This document shows positions 1 through 8,076 of a stretch of DNA of 64,000 nt, piece by piece (the stretch's first letter is position 1; the number at the start of each line of letters is the position of its first letter). Made by a program: the position numbers and the translations under genes. The notes below the pieces were generated by a model, which was not told the DNA's origin, searched no databases, and saw nothing but the letters and a program-made list of their open reading frames with translations. The DNA is from JASLBX01 sp036373915 (lineage in GTDB: Bacteria > Actinomycetota > Actinomycetes > Jiangellales > Jiangellaceae). Location: the NCBI GenBank assembly GCA_036373915.1, contig DASUUU010000110.1, forward strand, positions 1 to 64,000, read 5' to 3'.

Positions 1-31
1 ACCCGAGCACTCAGCAACGCAGGATGGAACG

Positions 32-80
32 GATCTTGAGACAATCCACAGCGTCGTACGCTGTGGATTGTCTCGAGATC
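32..80. repeat. Long inverted repeat in front of the RibD-like gene
   Basis: Arms GAGACAATCCACAGCG (38-53) and its exact reverse complement (59-74) flank a 5-nt loop. Six further bases on each side (32-37 and 75-80) also pair apart from one T/G position, giving a stem of about 22 bp. There is no T-tract. A second small inverted repeat, GTGAT-GGG-ATCAC, follows at 83-95, just before the GTG start at 99. It could be the terminator of a gene upstream of the window, or an operator or attenuator of the downstream gene. The structure is certain; its role is inferred. Confidence 0.6.
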
Positions 81-98
81 ACGTGATGGGATCACATC

Positions 99-869
99 GT
101 GCAGAAGATCTACCCGGGTCACGAAGACATCCGCGGCACACACCAGATCGTCGCCGCGTACGCCTATCCCGACGCGGGCGAAGCGGCGTACGTGCGGGCC
201 AACATGGTCGCCACCCTCGATGGCGCCGCCTGGGGGCCGAACCGCCGCTCCGGCACCATCTCCTCGGCACCTGACCGGCGCGTGTTCTCGGTGCTACGCG
301 GCCTCGCGGACGTCATCCTGGTCGGCGCCGAGACGGCGCGCCGCGAGGGCTACGGCCCCGCTGTCACCGGTAGCGAGCTCGCTGAACATCGCGCAGCGTT
401 CGGGCAGCGTCCCGACCCCGTGATCGCAGTGGTCAGCCGCAGCCTCGACTTCGACCCGGCCGCACCCCTTTTCGCCGAGGCGACCGAACGTACCATCGTG
501 CTCACCACGGAATCCGCACCGCAACAGCGCGGCGACGTGCTCTCCGAGTTGGCCACCGTCATCGTCGCGGGGGCTACCACCGTCGACTTCAGTGCCGCAC
601 TGACCGCCCTGGCCGGATACCGCCTCACGCGGGTGCTGTGCGAGGGCGGGCCGCACCTGCTCGGTGAGCTAATCAGAGCCGGACTGCTGGACGAGCTGTG
701 CCTGACGATCACGCCTCAGCTCGCCGGCGGCGACGCGGTGCGGATCCTCGCCGGCAGCCCACCCCTCCGGGACACCGACCTCACCCTTGCCCACATTCTC
801 GAGGAGGACGGCACCCTTCTGACCCGGTGGACCGTTCAGCCGGCGCCCAGCACGTCGGCCAGGTCGTAG
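99..869 (+). CDS. RibD C-terminal domain (pyrimidine reductase family) protein
   Basis: The 256-residue product has one domain of the RibD C-terminal/dihydrofolate-reductase-like fold. In riboflavin synthesis this domain reduces the ribosyl side chain of the aminopyrimidine intermediate with NADPH. Seen directly: the substrate-site motif MVATLDGAAWG near residues 36-46, a VGAETARREGYGP segment, and the C-terminal CEGGPHLLGEL motif that binds the cofactor. No deaminase domain is present, and no other rib genes are near, so it is a stand-alone reductase paralogue and the true substrate is unknown. The start is GTG at 99; no good ribosome binding site is visible, and two inverted repeats lie directly upstream. 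The last 34 bp overlap the convergent ligase gene. Confidence 0.85.
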   Translation: MQKIYPGHEDIRGTHQIVAAYAYPDAGEAAYVRANMVATLDGAAWGPNRRSGTISSAPDRRVFSVLRGLADVILVGAETARREGYGPAVTGSELAEHRAAFGQRPDPVIAVVSRSLDFDPAAPLFAEATERTIVLTTESAPQQRGDVLSELATVIVAGATTVDFSAALTALAGYRLTRVLCEGGPHLLGELIRAGLLDELCLTITPQLAGGDAVRILAGSPPLRDTDLTLAHILEEDGTLLTRWTVQPAPSTSARS

Positions 870-1900
870 TTGACCGGCTCCTCCAGCTGGTCGTACGTGC
901 AGCTGCGCGGGTCGCGGTCGGGCCGCCAGCGGCGGAACTGCGCCGTGTGGCGGAACCGGTTGCCCTGCATGTGGTCGTACGCCACCTCGACCACCAGTTC
1001 CGGGCGCAGTGGCTCCCAGGACAGATCCTTCTTCGCGTTCCAACGCGAAACCGCCCCTGGCAGCCGGCCCGCCTCGTGCGCTTCGGCGATCGCCCACTCA
1101 CCCCACGGATGGCCTTCGACGTCCTCGGTCCGGTACGGCTCGAGCTCGGCGACCAGCTCGGCCCGCCGTTTCATCGGGAACGAGGCGCTCACGCCCACAT
1201 GCTGCAACGCGCCGGACTCGTCGTAGAGGCCCAGCAGTAACGACCCGATCACTCCCCCACTCTTGTGCCAGCGGAACCCGGCCACGACGCAGTCGGCAGT
1301 GCGGTCGTGCTTGATCTTGTACAGCGTGCGCATGCCCGGCTCGTACACGCTGTCACCAGGTTTGGCGATGATGCCGTCCAGACCCGCGCCCTCGAATTGA
1401 TCGAACCACCGCGTCGCGATTTCGAGATCGGTCGTCGACGGGGCGACGTGCACTGGAGGCCCCGCGTCGGCCAGCGCGTGCTCGAGCGCCGTGCGCCGCT
1501 GCGCGAAATCGGTGCCCATGAAGCTCTCGTCGTCGAGCGCCAGGATGTCGAAGGCGACGAAACTCGCCGGCGTGTGCTCGGCGAGCATCCGCACCCGGGA
1601 GTCGGCGGGATGGATCCTGTTGAGCAGCGCATCGAAGTCGAGCCGGTTGTCGGTGACGATGACCAACTCGCCGTCGACCACGCAGCGCTCGGGCAGCTGC
1701 TCGAGGGCTGCTTGGACGATCTCTGGGAAGTAGCGGGTCATCGGCCGCTCGTTGCGGCTGCCGATCTCGACCTCGTCACCATCTCGAAACACAATGGCGC
1801 GAAAGCCATCGAATTTACCCTCATAGTGCATCCCGGGCGGGATACCCTTGACGGACTTGGCCAGCATTGGAGCGACGGGCGGCATGACGGGCAACTTCAT
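836..1900 (-). CDS. ligC: ATP-dependent DNA ligase, LigC type
   Basis: The 354-residue protein is a minimal ATP-dependent DNA ligase with an adenylation domain followed by an OB-fold. The nucleotidyl-transferase motifs are in order: motif I KFDG with the AMP-accepting Lys29, a motif with SRNERPMTRYFPEI, FVAFDILALD (motif III), DGIIAKP (motif IV) and KIKHDRTADCVV (motif V). There are no polymerase or phosphoesterase domains, so it is not LigD. In mycobacteria LigC works with a separate Prim-PolC polymerase in excision repair. A PolDom gene is present here at 10298-11311 on the same strand but 8.4 kb away. The start is ATG at 1900, divergent from the gene at 2047. Confidence 0.9.
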   Translation of the reverse strand: MKLPVMPPVAPMLAKSVKGIPPGMHYEGKFDGFRAIVFRDGDEVEIGSRNERPMTRYFPEIVQAALEQLPERCVVDGELVIVTDNRLDFDALLNRIHPADSRVRMLAEHTPASFVAFDILALDDESFMGTDFAQRRTALEHALADAGPPVHVAPSTTDLEIATRWFDQFEGAGLDGIIAKPGDSVYEPGMRTLYKIKHDRTADCVVAGFRWHKSGGVIGSLLLGLYDESGALQHVGVSASFPMKRRAELVAELEPYRTEDVEGHPWGEWAIAEAHEAGRLPGAVSRWNAKKDLSWEPLRPELVVEVAYDHMQGNRFRHTAQFRRWRPDRDPRSCTYDQLEEPVNYDLADVLGAG

Positions 1901-2046
1901 GCGTCACATCGTGCCCTACTGCTCGGACATGTTGCCGAATCACCGCAAAAGATGCATGATCGGCGGACACGTCGACGGAGCAACTTGTGCCGCACCGTGG
2001 ACGTTGTCCAGATGAGGACCCACTGCCGGAAGGCGGGAGGTGCGCC

Positions 2047-2586
2047 GTGTACGACGTCGTTGTACTTGTCGAGCAACCGGTCACGCATTGGGATGCGCAT
2101 CAGATCACCGCGCTTCACCACGATGCCCCAGACGTGGTCCACTACCACGTGCTCATGCCGGTCGAGGACGCGGCGTCGCGGGTAGAGGCGACGATCGGCT
2201 CCCTCGCCGCCAGCGAGGTGATGGGAACCGCCGCCCTCTACCTGGACGAGACCGACCTCGAGCGCGTCCATCAGGAGATCCGGGATGCCAGTGAGCGAGC
2301 GCTGGCTCAGTCGATCAGTGCGTTCGTCGAGGCGGGCGCCCACGCCACCGGCGAGGTCACGGCCATCGACCCGCTGGACCGGCTGACCAGCCTGGTCGCG
2401 GAGCGAGGATCGGCCGAGGTCGTCATCCTCACCCGGCCGCACCTTGTCGCGGAATTGCTGCGCATCGACTGGACGCACCGCGCCCGCCGCCGGCTCGACG
2501 TCCCGTGCCTGCATCTGATCGCCCAGACCGAACCCGACTGGGAGTCCGAGGCCTCCGAGAACGGCGGCGGGCCCAGCGAACCCTGA
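2047..2586 (+). CDS. Conserved hypothetical protein
   Basis: The product is 179 residues, soluble and acidic, with alternating beta and helix segments and no signal peptide. It begins MYDVVVLVEQPV, and a helix pair around residues 75-115 is followed by a strand ending AEVVILTRPH. The layout recalls a single Rossmann-like or universal-stress-like domain, but no diagnostic ATP-binding motif is visible, so no function is assigned. GTG at 2047 was chosen because GGGAGG (2035-2040) lies 6 nt upstream. A longer in-frame start at 1987 has no such site. The stop codon lies inside a 16-bp tandem repeat. Confidence 0.75.
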   Translation: MYDVVVLVEQPVTHWDAHQITALHHDAPDVVHYHVLMPVEDAASRVEATIGSLAASEVMGTAALYLDETDLERVHQEIRDASERALAQSISAFVEAGAHATGEVTAIDPLDRLTSLVAERGSAEVVILTRPHLVAELLRIDWTHRARRRLDVPCLHLIAQTEPDWESEASENGGGPSEP

Positions 2587-2622
2587 CGCCAGCGAACCCT
2601 GACCACAGCGAACCCTGACCAC
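2575..2622 (+). repeat. 16-bp tandem repeat, three copies, anchored on a stop codon
   Basis: Three head-to-tail units start at 2575, 2591 and 2607. Units two and three are identical (AGCGAACCCTGACCAC) and the first ends GCC instead of CAC-type bases. Each unit contains TGA. The first TGA (2584-2586) is the stop of the preceding gene. Because 16 is not a multiple of three, the copies at 2600 and 2616 put stops in the other two frames. A similar arrangement occurs at 58556-58591 with unrelated sequence. Confidence 0.9.
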
Positions 2623-2650
2623 AGGGGCGCGACCGAAGCAAGCCGTTCGG

Positions 2651-3046
2651 TCACGAGGACCAGAGCGCGTCCATCTTCGGCTGGTCGTAGTGGTGGCTCC
2701 ACCACTCGACGAAGCGGCCGTCTGCGATCCGAAGCACCATCACAGTCGGCTCGCCGTCGATCACGTTGTCTCCGACCCGGCCGTGGGCATCGACAAGCGC
2801 GACGGCGAACGAGTCGTCGGCGATGGCGTCCCGGAGCGTCAGTCGCGCGGTTCCGCCGGACAGTTCGGCGAGCCGGCCGAACAAGGCGAACACGGCCTCC
2901 TTGCCGCGATGATCGCCGGACAGCTCGTGGTTTCCGGTCGTGTGCCCGACGACGTCGTCGGCGAACAGTTCGTCGAGCGTGGCGACGTCATTGCTTTCGG
3001 CGGCCTTGAAGTACCTGCGAAGCAGCTCTTCGTTCTGGTGTGGCAT
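2651..3046 (-). CDS. SnoaL-like / NTF2-fold protein
   Basis: The 131-residue protein has the single cone-shaped NTF2 fold found in SnoaL-type cyclases, ketosteroid isomerases and many ester-hydrolysing or detoxifying enzymes. It shows the usual N-terminal helix (ELLRRYFKAAESNDV), the FADDVVGH strand, a central GDHRGKEAVFALF helix and the C-terminal VEWWSHHYDQPKMDALW segment. The substrate cannot be read from sequence. ATG at 3046 is preceded by AAAGGA 6 nt away; another in-frame ATG at 3061 is possible. Its first 59 bp overlap the 3' end of the FAD monooxygenase gene on the same strand, so the two are co-transcribed and may act on the same substrate. Confidence 0.85.
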   Translation of the reverse strand: MPHQNEELLRRYFKAAESNDVATLDELFADDVVGHTTGNHELSGDHRGKEAVFALFGRLAELSGGTARLTLRDAIADDSFAVALVDAHGRVGDNVIDGEPTVMVLRIADGRFVEWWSHHYDQPKMDALWSS

Positions 3047-4394
3047 GACCTGTCCTTTCATCCGTTCTGCGACTACTTCGGGCAACTCGTACTGCCGTTC
3101 TCGGACGCAGCAGCGCCGTCGGCGGGTCCACGAGGCTCGAGACGCGCAGGAGCGACACCGCGAGCCGGGCATCGACCGCGGCCCCGGCCTGCAATCTGGC
3201 CAGGTACCCGCCCATCAGGCGGACCTTGCGGGACCGGCGGCCGGCGGCCTGAGGAAATGAGAGGTCTCCCCCGGTCGCGATCGCCCACGGACCGGCGACG
3301 ACCCGTGCGATCTCTCGGACGATCCTCTGCGTGTCCAGCGCCCGCCCATCGCCGAGTGCGGCGCGCAATGCGAGGGCCTGCTGAGCGGCGACCGTCATGC
3401 CCTGCCCGTAGACCGGGTTGAGGCAACACACCGCATCTCCAAGCACCAGGAGTCCAGCCGGCCATCTGGGCAGCAGGTCGTACCGGCGCCAGCGATTGGC
3501 CGGGAAGCGATATGCCCACGGACCTGCGACCGGTTCGGCGTCGCGGATGGCCCCGTGGATGTCAGGAACCGGCAGCGAGCCGGCGAACTCCGCGAACCCC
3601 GCCGGCTCCGTTGGTAGCGGCCCGCCGCCGACTCGATTCAGCGTGACGATCCATCGATTGCCCTCAACACACGCCATCGCGCCGCCCCGCGGAGCTTCGG
3701 GGGTGGGCGCGATGAGGCAGCCGAGATCACCGTCGAGGACGGCGGCGGGCAACCGGTACATGCTGGTCGTGTAGGCAAGATCGATCCCGACCCGTTCTTC
3801 CTCCGGCGCCGCGTACCCGATCGTGTGCAGCCACCGCGGTGTCCGTGACCCCCGGCCCGTCGCGTCCACGACAAGGTCCGCGGGCAGCACCTCCGCCGCA
3901 CTGCCGTCCGCTCGGCCGAACACCGTCACGCCCGTGACGCGGCGCCCATCGGAGTCGACCTCCAAGCCGACTACGTCGCACGGCCCCGGCACGGTCACAT
4001 TCGGCAGGGCGAGCACCCGGGCCCGGATCTGCGATTCGAGAAACGGCCTGGTCACGCTCAGCATCTGCAGGCCGCTTCGGGCGCGAGACATCCAGTGGCC
4101 GCCGAAGTACAAGCGGGCGTCCGCGAGCACGTCAAAGGCCGGCACGCCGTGCTGCACCAACTCGCGCGTCAGGCCGGTGAACAGTTCTTCCAGCGCCCGA
4201 TGGCCGCCGGCGGGTACGGCATGGATGTGCCTACCCTGCGGTACTCCTCGACGGTCGGCGTGCGCCCCGGCGAGATCATCGCGGTCGACAAGGGTCACCT
4301 GGTCGAAGAACTCCGCCAGCACCCGGGCCGACAACAGGCCCGCTATTCCTCCGCCCAGCACGACGGCGCGTTCTGTGGACTCCATGTCCGCCAC
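2988..4394 (-). CDS. FAD-dependent monooxygenase-type oxidoreductase
   Basis: The 468-residue flavoprotein belongs to the aromatic hydroxylase/geranylgeranyl-reductase-like group. It has an N-terminal dinucleotide-binding motif GGGIAGLLSARVL, a DLVVDATGRGS motif mid-protein, and the second FAD motif LVLGDAVCCLNPVYGQGM near residue 315. These are hallmarks of class A flavin monooxygenases. The C-terminus is basic and low complexity. The start is GTG at 4394, or ATG at 4385; neither has a clear ribosome binding site. It is the third gene of a minus-strand set of coiled-coil protein, STAND ATPase, this gene and a SnoaL-like protein. Flavin oxygenase plus SnoaL partner is typical of tailoring or catabolism of aromatic or polyketide-like compounds; the substrate is unknown. 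Confidence 0.85.
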   Translation of the reverse strand: MADMESTERAVVLGGGIAGLLSARVLAEFFDQVTLVDRDDLAGAHADRRGVPQGRHIHAVPAGGHRALEELFTGLTRELVQHGVPAFDVLADARLYFGGHWMSRARSGLQMLSVTRPFLESQIRARVLALPNVTVPGPCDVVGLEVDSDGRRVTGVTVFGRADGSAAEVLPADLVVDATGRGSRTPRWLHTIGYAAPEEERVGIDLAYTTSMYRLPAAVLDGDLGCLIAPTPEAPRGGAMACVEGNRWIVTLNRVGGGPLPTEPAGFAEFAGSLPVPDIHGAIRDAEPVAGPWAYRFPANRWRRYDLLPRWPAGLLVLGDAVCCLNPVYGQGMTVAAQQALALRAALGDGRALDTQRIVREIARVVAGPWAIATGGDLSFPQAAGRRSRKVRLMGGYLARLQAGAAVDARLAVSLLRVSSLVDPPTALLRPRTAVRVARSSRRTDERTGHATPERRAASQVLQGRRKQ

Positions 4395-4454
4395 CGTGCG
4401 CCGGCGGGTGACTTCTCACCAGACCGTTCACTGCTCAGTTCTGCTCACCGATGC

Positions 4455-6554
4455 TCAGTGCCGGGTGCCGTACACCTCGCGCTGCCACAACCACGCCGTC
4501 ACCCGGTCGACGCCTTGCCCGAGGTGGCGGCGATAGGTGCTGAACGGGATGCCCAGCGCCTCCGCCGCTGCTTCCTGCGTCGTCGCCGGCAGGACGTAGG
4601 TCCGCTCCACCGCTCTGAACAGCTTGTCGTCACGGGGGTTGGCGCGCAGCGCGTCGAGTGCGTCACTCAACGCCCCCTCGAGATCGACGGCATCGGGCTC
4701 ACGATCGGTGTTCCGATCGCGAAGTACCCGGGAGCGCAGCAGCGGGTTGCGGGCAAGCAGGTCGGGACGATGCAGGTCTCGCAACGCCTGGCGCGCCGCA
4801 CCGTCGAAGTCTTCCTTGGACAGCACGAGCGGCTCGGCGGGCTGCGCGGGTGGCAGCGTGAAGTCCTGCGCCAGCGCGCGCTCGGTCACCAACTCGAGCC
4901 AAGCGTCGACGGGGACCTGCCGGAAGTCGTGGGCGAACAACCCGAACCGGCGACCGCCGATCGTGAAATCGGCACCCGGTACGCGCGGGATGTCCGCGGC
5001 GGCGAAGTACGCGTCCCACGGCTCCGGCTCGGCCATCGTGAGCAGGCCCAAGGCGAGGTTCGGGCGCTGCAGGCAACGCTGGATGGAAAGGATCGGAGTG
5101 GCGTTCAACGTTGGTGACGGCTCCTGGTAGACGTCCCGGTCGATGACGAAGCGGGTCTGCTCGACCACCTCGCCCGCCCGTGGCGGTGAGTTCCGATGAG
5201 CGACTTGCCACGCGACCCGCGCTCCGGGGTCAACGGCAAGATCCTCGGCCGAGGCTGCGGTCAGGTCGATCTGACCGATTACGCCGCTGACCGAGCCCTC
5301 CTGGCGCCGCAGTACGAAGAAGCCTTCCGGCTGTGCGTGCAGCCAACGCTCCGCGATCGCTCGAGACTCGTCCCCTTCCCATTCGGCCACCAGGTCCAGG
5401 ATCTGGTCGCGGTCACCTGGCTGCGCCTGCTCCGGGTAGTGCCGGCCCCAGTCCGACCAGTCGATCGGCGACAGGATGCTCGGCAGGTTCCGGAACAGGT
5501 ACTTCTCGTCGAAGATCGCTCGTTGCTGCTCTCGGCCGTGAGTGGCGGCCAGTCGCCGGTGGATGTGGTCGCGTACCCGGCGGAACGTCCGCTTGTAGCC
5601 TTCCGGATCGCGCCACCGGAGGTCGACGTCCAGCACATCGCGCGCCAGGTCGTGCGGGTAGAGGCCGTCCGGTCCGCTCTCCACCACTGCCAATTCGCGG
5701 AGCCATTCGAACAGTTCGTGGGCATCGTCCAACTCCAGAACGTCCCGCACCAGCGCCTCGGTGGTCACTCGTGCCAGCGCGCACGCCTCGAGTGCCCGCC
5801 GGTGTTGCTCAGTGGGCAGCACGTCGACGAACTGCCCTACGAGCGCATCGACGAGGTCCCGCGGCAGCCCTTCGGATTCCACCTCCGCCATGGCCGGCCC
5901 GCCGCGAACCACGACATCGGCGAGCAGGGACAGGGCAAGCGGGTGGCCGTGGGACAGGTTGAGCAGCCGATCGTGCAGATCTCGCCGGATGTTGCACTGG
6001 TCGAGGTAATGGCGACCGTCGGCCGAGCTGAGGTTCCGCAGCGACACGACCCGCAGTAGATCCCGCCACGCGGAATCGGCCCGCCAGCCCAGGGCCGGCT
6101 CGGATCGGCCGGCGATGACGGTCAGCACTGTCAGCGGCAGCCGCGGCGCGAGCGTGCCGCGAACCCAATCGTCGAGCGGTGCAAGGCGCTCGTAAGTATC
6201 GATCATGATCACTGTCCGCTTCGCCGGCCAGACAGGATCCGTACCCGCCGTGAACGCGTCGCCGATCCCGGCCAGGGCATCGAGCACCGCCTGAGGCGAC
6301 GGTGAGATGTCTCTACCGTCGATCCTTATCACCGCGGCGCCGGCAAGCGCAGCCTGCTCGGCGAAGGCATCGAGCAGACTCGTCTTCCCGACCCCGCCGG
6401 GGCCGTGCACATACAGGATCGAGAACGGCGGCTCAGCCGAATCGAGCGCAAGCCCGAACAGCTCCAGTTCGGCGGTTCGCCCGACGAACCGGACCCGCCT
6501 TCGTGACGCCAACACCTCGCCGAGCGTTCCGGCCGACTCGGCCACGAGGTCCAC
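4455..6554 (-). CDS. STAND-type ATPase with C-terminal helix-turn-helix
   Basis: The 699-residue protein has an N-terminal P-loop module: Walker A GPGGVGKT at 51-58, Walker B VIMIDTYE at 115-122, a sensor strand LTVLTVIAGRSEP, and the HGHPLAL (GxP) motif near 202-208 typical of STAND NTPases. A helical middle region follows. Residues about 410-560 look like a GNAT-type fold (FFVLRRQEGSVSGVIG), which is a weak inference. The last 45 residues form a DNA-binding-like HTH (TQEAAAEALGIPFSTYRRHL). It is probably a signal-integrating regulator. A longer reading frame extends to 6728 but would run through the upstream gene; GTG 6554 leaves a 34-nt gap after it. Its location suggests control of, or partnership with, the monooxygenase genes downstream. 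Confidence 0.8.
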   Translation of the reverse strand: MDLVAESAGTLGEVLASRRRVRFVGRTAELELFGLALDSAEPPFSILYVHGPGGVGKTSLLDAFAEQAALAGAAVIRIDGRDISPSPQAVLDALAGIGDAFTAGTDPVWPAKRTVIMIDTYERLAPLDDWVRGTLAPRLPLTVLTVIAGRSEPALGWRADSAWRDLLRVVSLRNLSSADGRHYLDQCNIRRDLHDRLLNLSHGHPLALSLLADVVVRGGPAMAEVESEGLPRDLVDALVGQFVDVLPTEQHRRALEACALARVTTEALVRDVLELDDAHELFEWLRELAVVESGPDGLYPHDLARDVLDVDLRWRDPEGYKRTFRRVRDHIHRRLAATHGREQQRAIFDEKYLFRNLPSILSPIDWSDWGRHYPEQAQPGDRDQILDLVAEWEGDESRAIAERWLHAQPEGFFVLRRQEGSVSGVIGQIDLTAASAEDLAVDPGARVAWQVAHRNSPPRAGEVVEQTRFVIDRDVYQEPSPTLNATPILSIQRCLQRPNLALGLLTMAEPEPWDAYFAAADIPRVPGADFTIGGRRFGLFAHDFRQVPVDAWLELVTERALAQDFTLPPAQPAEPLVLSKEDFDGAARQALRDLHRPDLLARNPLLRSRVLRDRNTDREPDAVDLEGALSDALDALRANPRDDKLFRAVERTYVLPATTQEAAAEALGIPFSTYRRHLGQGVDRVTAWLWQREVYGTRH

Positions 6555-6588
6555 GATATTGGTTCCCGACCACGCGGGGAAGGTTCTG

Positions 6589-7002
6589 CTAGCCGGGTTC
6601 AGCCTCAGTGGGTAGCGGCGCTCGCAATGCCGCCACGGCGGCCAGCACACGGTCGTGCTCGTCCTGGTAAGGCGCGTACTCAGCAGGGACGTCGCCCGGG
6701 CCGTAGAGCAGACGCACTTCGGCGGCAAGGTCCTGTAGTGCGGACCGGTGGAACTCGGTGCGGCTCAGCTTGCCCGCCTCGTTGGCCGCGAACCGCAGAT
6801 CGTCGACGCGGCCTCGCCAGCCCGGATTCGCCATCCGCTCTTCGTCGTCGGCCATCGCTCGTGCCAGGCTGCGCAGCGCGTCCTCGAGTTCATCCAGTTG
6901 AGCCCGGCGTGCCGCCAGGTCAACCGGCGCTATGACCGGTTCTTCCGAGTCAGGCGGTTCCGTGCTGCTGAACAGTGCCCGTACCCGATCTACCAGTCCC
7001 AT
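6589..7002 (-). CDS. Small coiled-coil hypothetical protein
   Basis: The 137-residue soluble protein begins MGLVDRVRALF. Residues about 30-75 form a long amphipathic, probably coiled-coil helix rich in Arg, Glu and Leu (ARRAQLDELEDALRSLARAM), followed by shorter helices with conserved-looking RTEFHRSALQDL and YQDEHDRVLA segments. No catalytic motif or membrane segment is visible and I do not recognise the family. It is the first gene of the minus-strand set that continues into the STAND ATPase 34 nt downstream, which makes a physical or regulatory partner of that ATPase the simplest guess. Confidence 0.75.
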   Translation of the reverse strand: MGLVDRVRALFSSTEPPDSEEPVIAPVDLAARRAQLDELEDALRSLARAMADDEERMANPGWRGRVDDLRFAANEAGKLSRTEFHRSALQDLAAEVRLLYGPGDVPAEYAPYQDEHDRVLAAVAALRAPLPTEAEPG

Positions 7003-7045
7003 CTGATCGAGCCTAGCGCCACCCCGCGACGTCGTACCGCGCAGT

Positions 7046-7076
7046 CTGGCCGGCTGCCGGGTACGTCACCGGCCAG
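7046..7076. terminator. Possible terminator hairpin after the TAXI gene
   Basis: CTGGCCGG (7046-7053) and CCGGCCAG (7069-7076) form an 8-bp GC-rich stem 26 nt downstream of the TAXI lipoprotein stop on the minus strand. There is no U-tract, which is common for actinobacterial terminators. It also lies upstream of the next minus-strand operon, so a regulatory role is possible. Confidence 0.4.
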
Positions 7077-7101
7077 GAAAGGGGCCCACTGAGTCATCTG
7101 G

Positions 7102-8076
7102 CTACACCTTGGTGTCGCGGTAGTAGCGCAGGGCGCCCGGATGAAGGTCGACCGGTTCGGTGAAGATGGCCCGCGACCGATCCAGCAACGCAGCGGCCGG
7201 CACCTGGCGTGCGATCGCGGCACGTTCCTCGAACAATGTGTCGACGATCTCGTACGTGACCTCGTCCGTCAGGTCGGCCCGAACCATCAGGAAATTCGGC
7301 ACCGCCATCGTTGCCACGTCCCCGCCCAGACCGTACGTTCCCTCCGGCACTACACCATGCCGGTACCCACTGCCGTACTCCGAACGGACGGCTTCGACGA
7401 CGTCGCGCAGCGGTATCAGGCGGATCGGCAGGTCAGCGGCCAGTTCCTGAACACCCGGGGTCGGCAGGCCACCGGACCAGAAGAATGCTTCGATCCGACC
7501 GCCTTTCATCGCGTCGATGGACTCGTCGATCCCGAAGGACACAGCCGCGATCTCGTCAGTCGCCACGCCCGCGGCCGCCAGAAGCCGTCGCGCGATGAGC
7601 TCGGTGCCAGAGCCTTCGGCGCCGAGCGACACTGTCCGTCCCCTCAGGTCCTCGATGGCCTCGATGTCAGACGAAGCCGGAACCACCAGATGTACGAAGT
7701 CGTCGTAGACGCGGGCAACGGCCTGGACCGGTATCGCTTCGCTGAACGGTTCGCGGCCCGCCGTCGCGTCCGCCGCCGCATCCGCAGCGCTGAATGCAAC
7801 CTGAGCGGTACCGTCGGCGAGGTTCCTCAGGTTCTCGATCGAGCCGCCGGTCTCGAGTACGCGCGCTCGCACGCCGTACCGCTGAGACAGTACCTCGCTC
7901 AGCTCGCCGCCGTAGCTGAAGTAGATTCCCGTCATGCCGCCGCCTGAGATCACCACGGAGTCGAGCCCGGCGGCGGTGAACTCGTCACGCCCGCCATCAC
8001 CGCCCAGGCAGCCGCTCATTGCCACCAATGATGCGGTGGCAACCACGAGGGCTCGTACGGTGCGGCGCGGGGTCAC
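7102..8076 (-). CDS. TAXI-family periplasmic-type binding lipoprotein
   Basis: The 324-residue protein starts with a lipoprotein signal (basic n-region, hydrophobic core, then AMSGC with lipidated Cys23). The mature part is a TRAP-associated extracytoplasmic immunogenic (TAXI) solute receptor: VVISGGGMTGIYFSYGG at the start, an ETGGSIENLRNLADGTAQVAF segment, and DLRGRTVSLGAEGSGTELIARRLL, all characteristic of the family, which binds organic acids such as glutamate or 2-oxoglutarate. The expected TRAP membrane subunits are absent nearby. Instead the start overlaps the stop of a sensor kinase by 4 bp, suggesting it is the ligand-binding arm of that sensor rather than a transporter component. 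Confidence 0.9.
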   Translation of the reverse strand: MTPRRTVRALVVATASLVAMSGCLGGDGGRDEFTAAGLDSVVISGGGMTGIYFSYGGELSEVLSQRYGVRARVLETGGSIENLRNLADGTAQVAFSAADAAADATAGREPFSEAIPVQAVARVYDDFVHLVVPASSDIEAIEDLRGRTVSLGAEGSGTELIARRLLAAAGVATDEIAAVSFGIDESIDAMKGGRIEAFFWSGGLPTPGVQELAADLPIRLIPLRDVVEAVRSEYGSGYRHGVVPEGTYGLGGDVATMAVPNFLMVRADLTDEVTYEIVDTLFEERAAIARQVPAAALLDRSRAIFTEPVDLHPGALRYYRDTKV

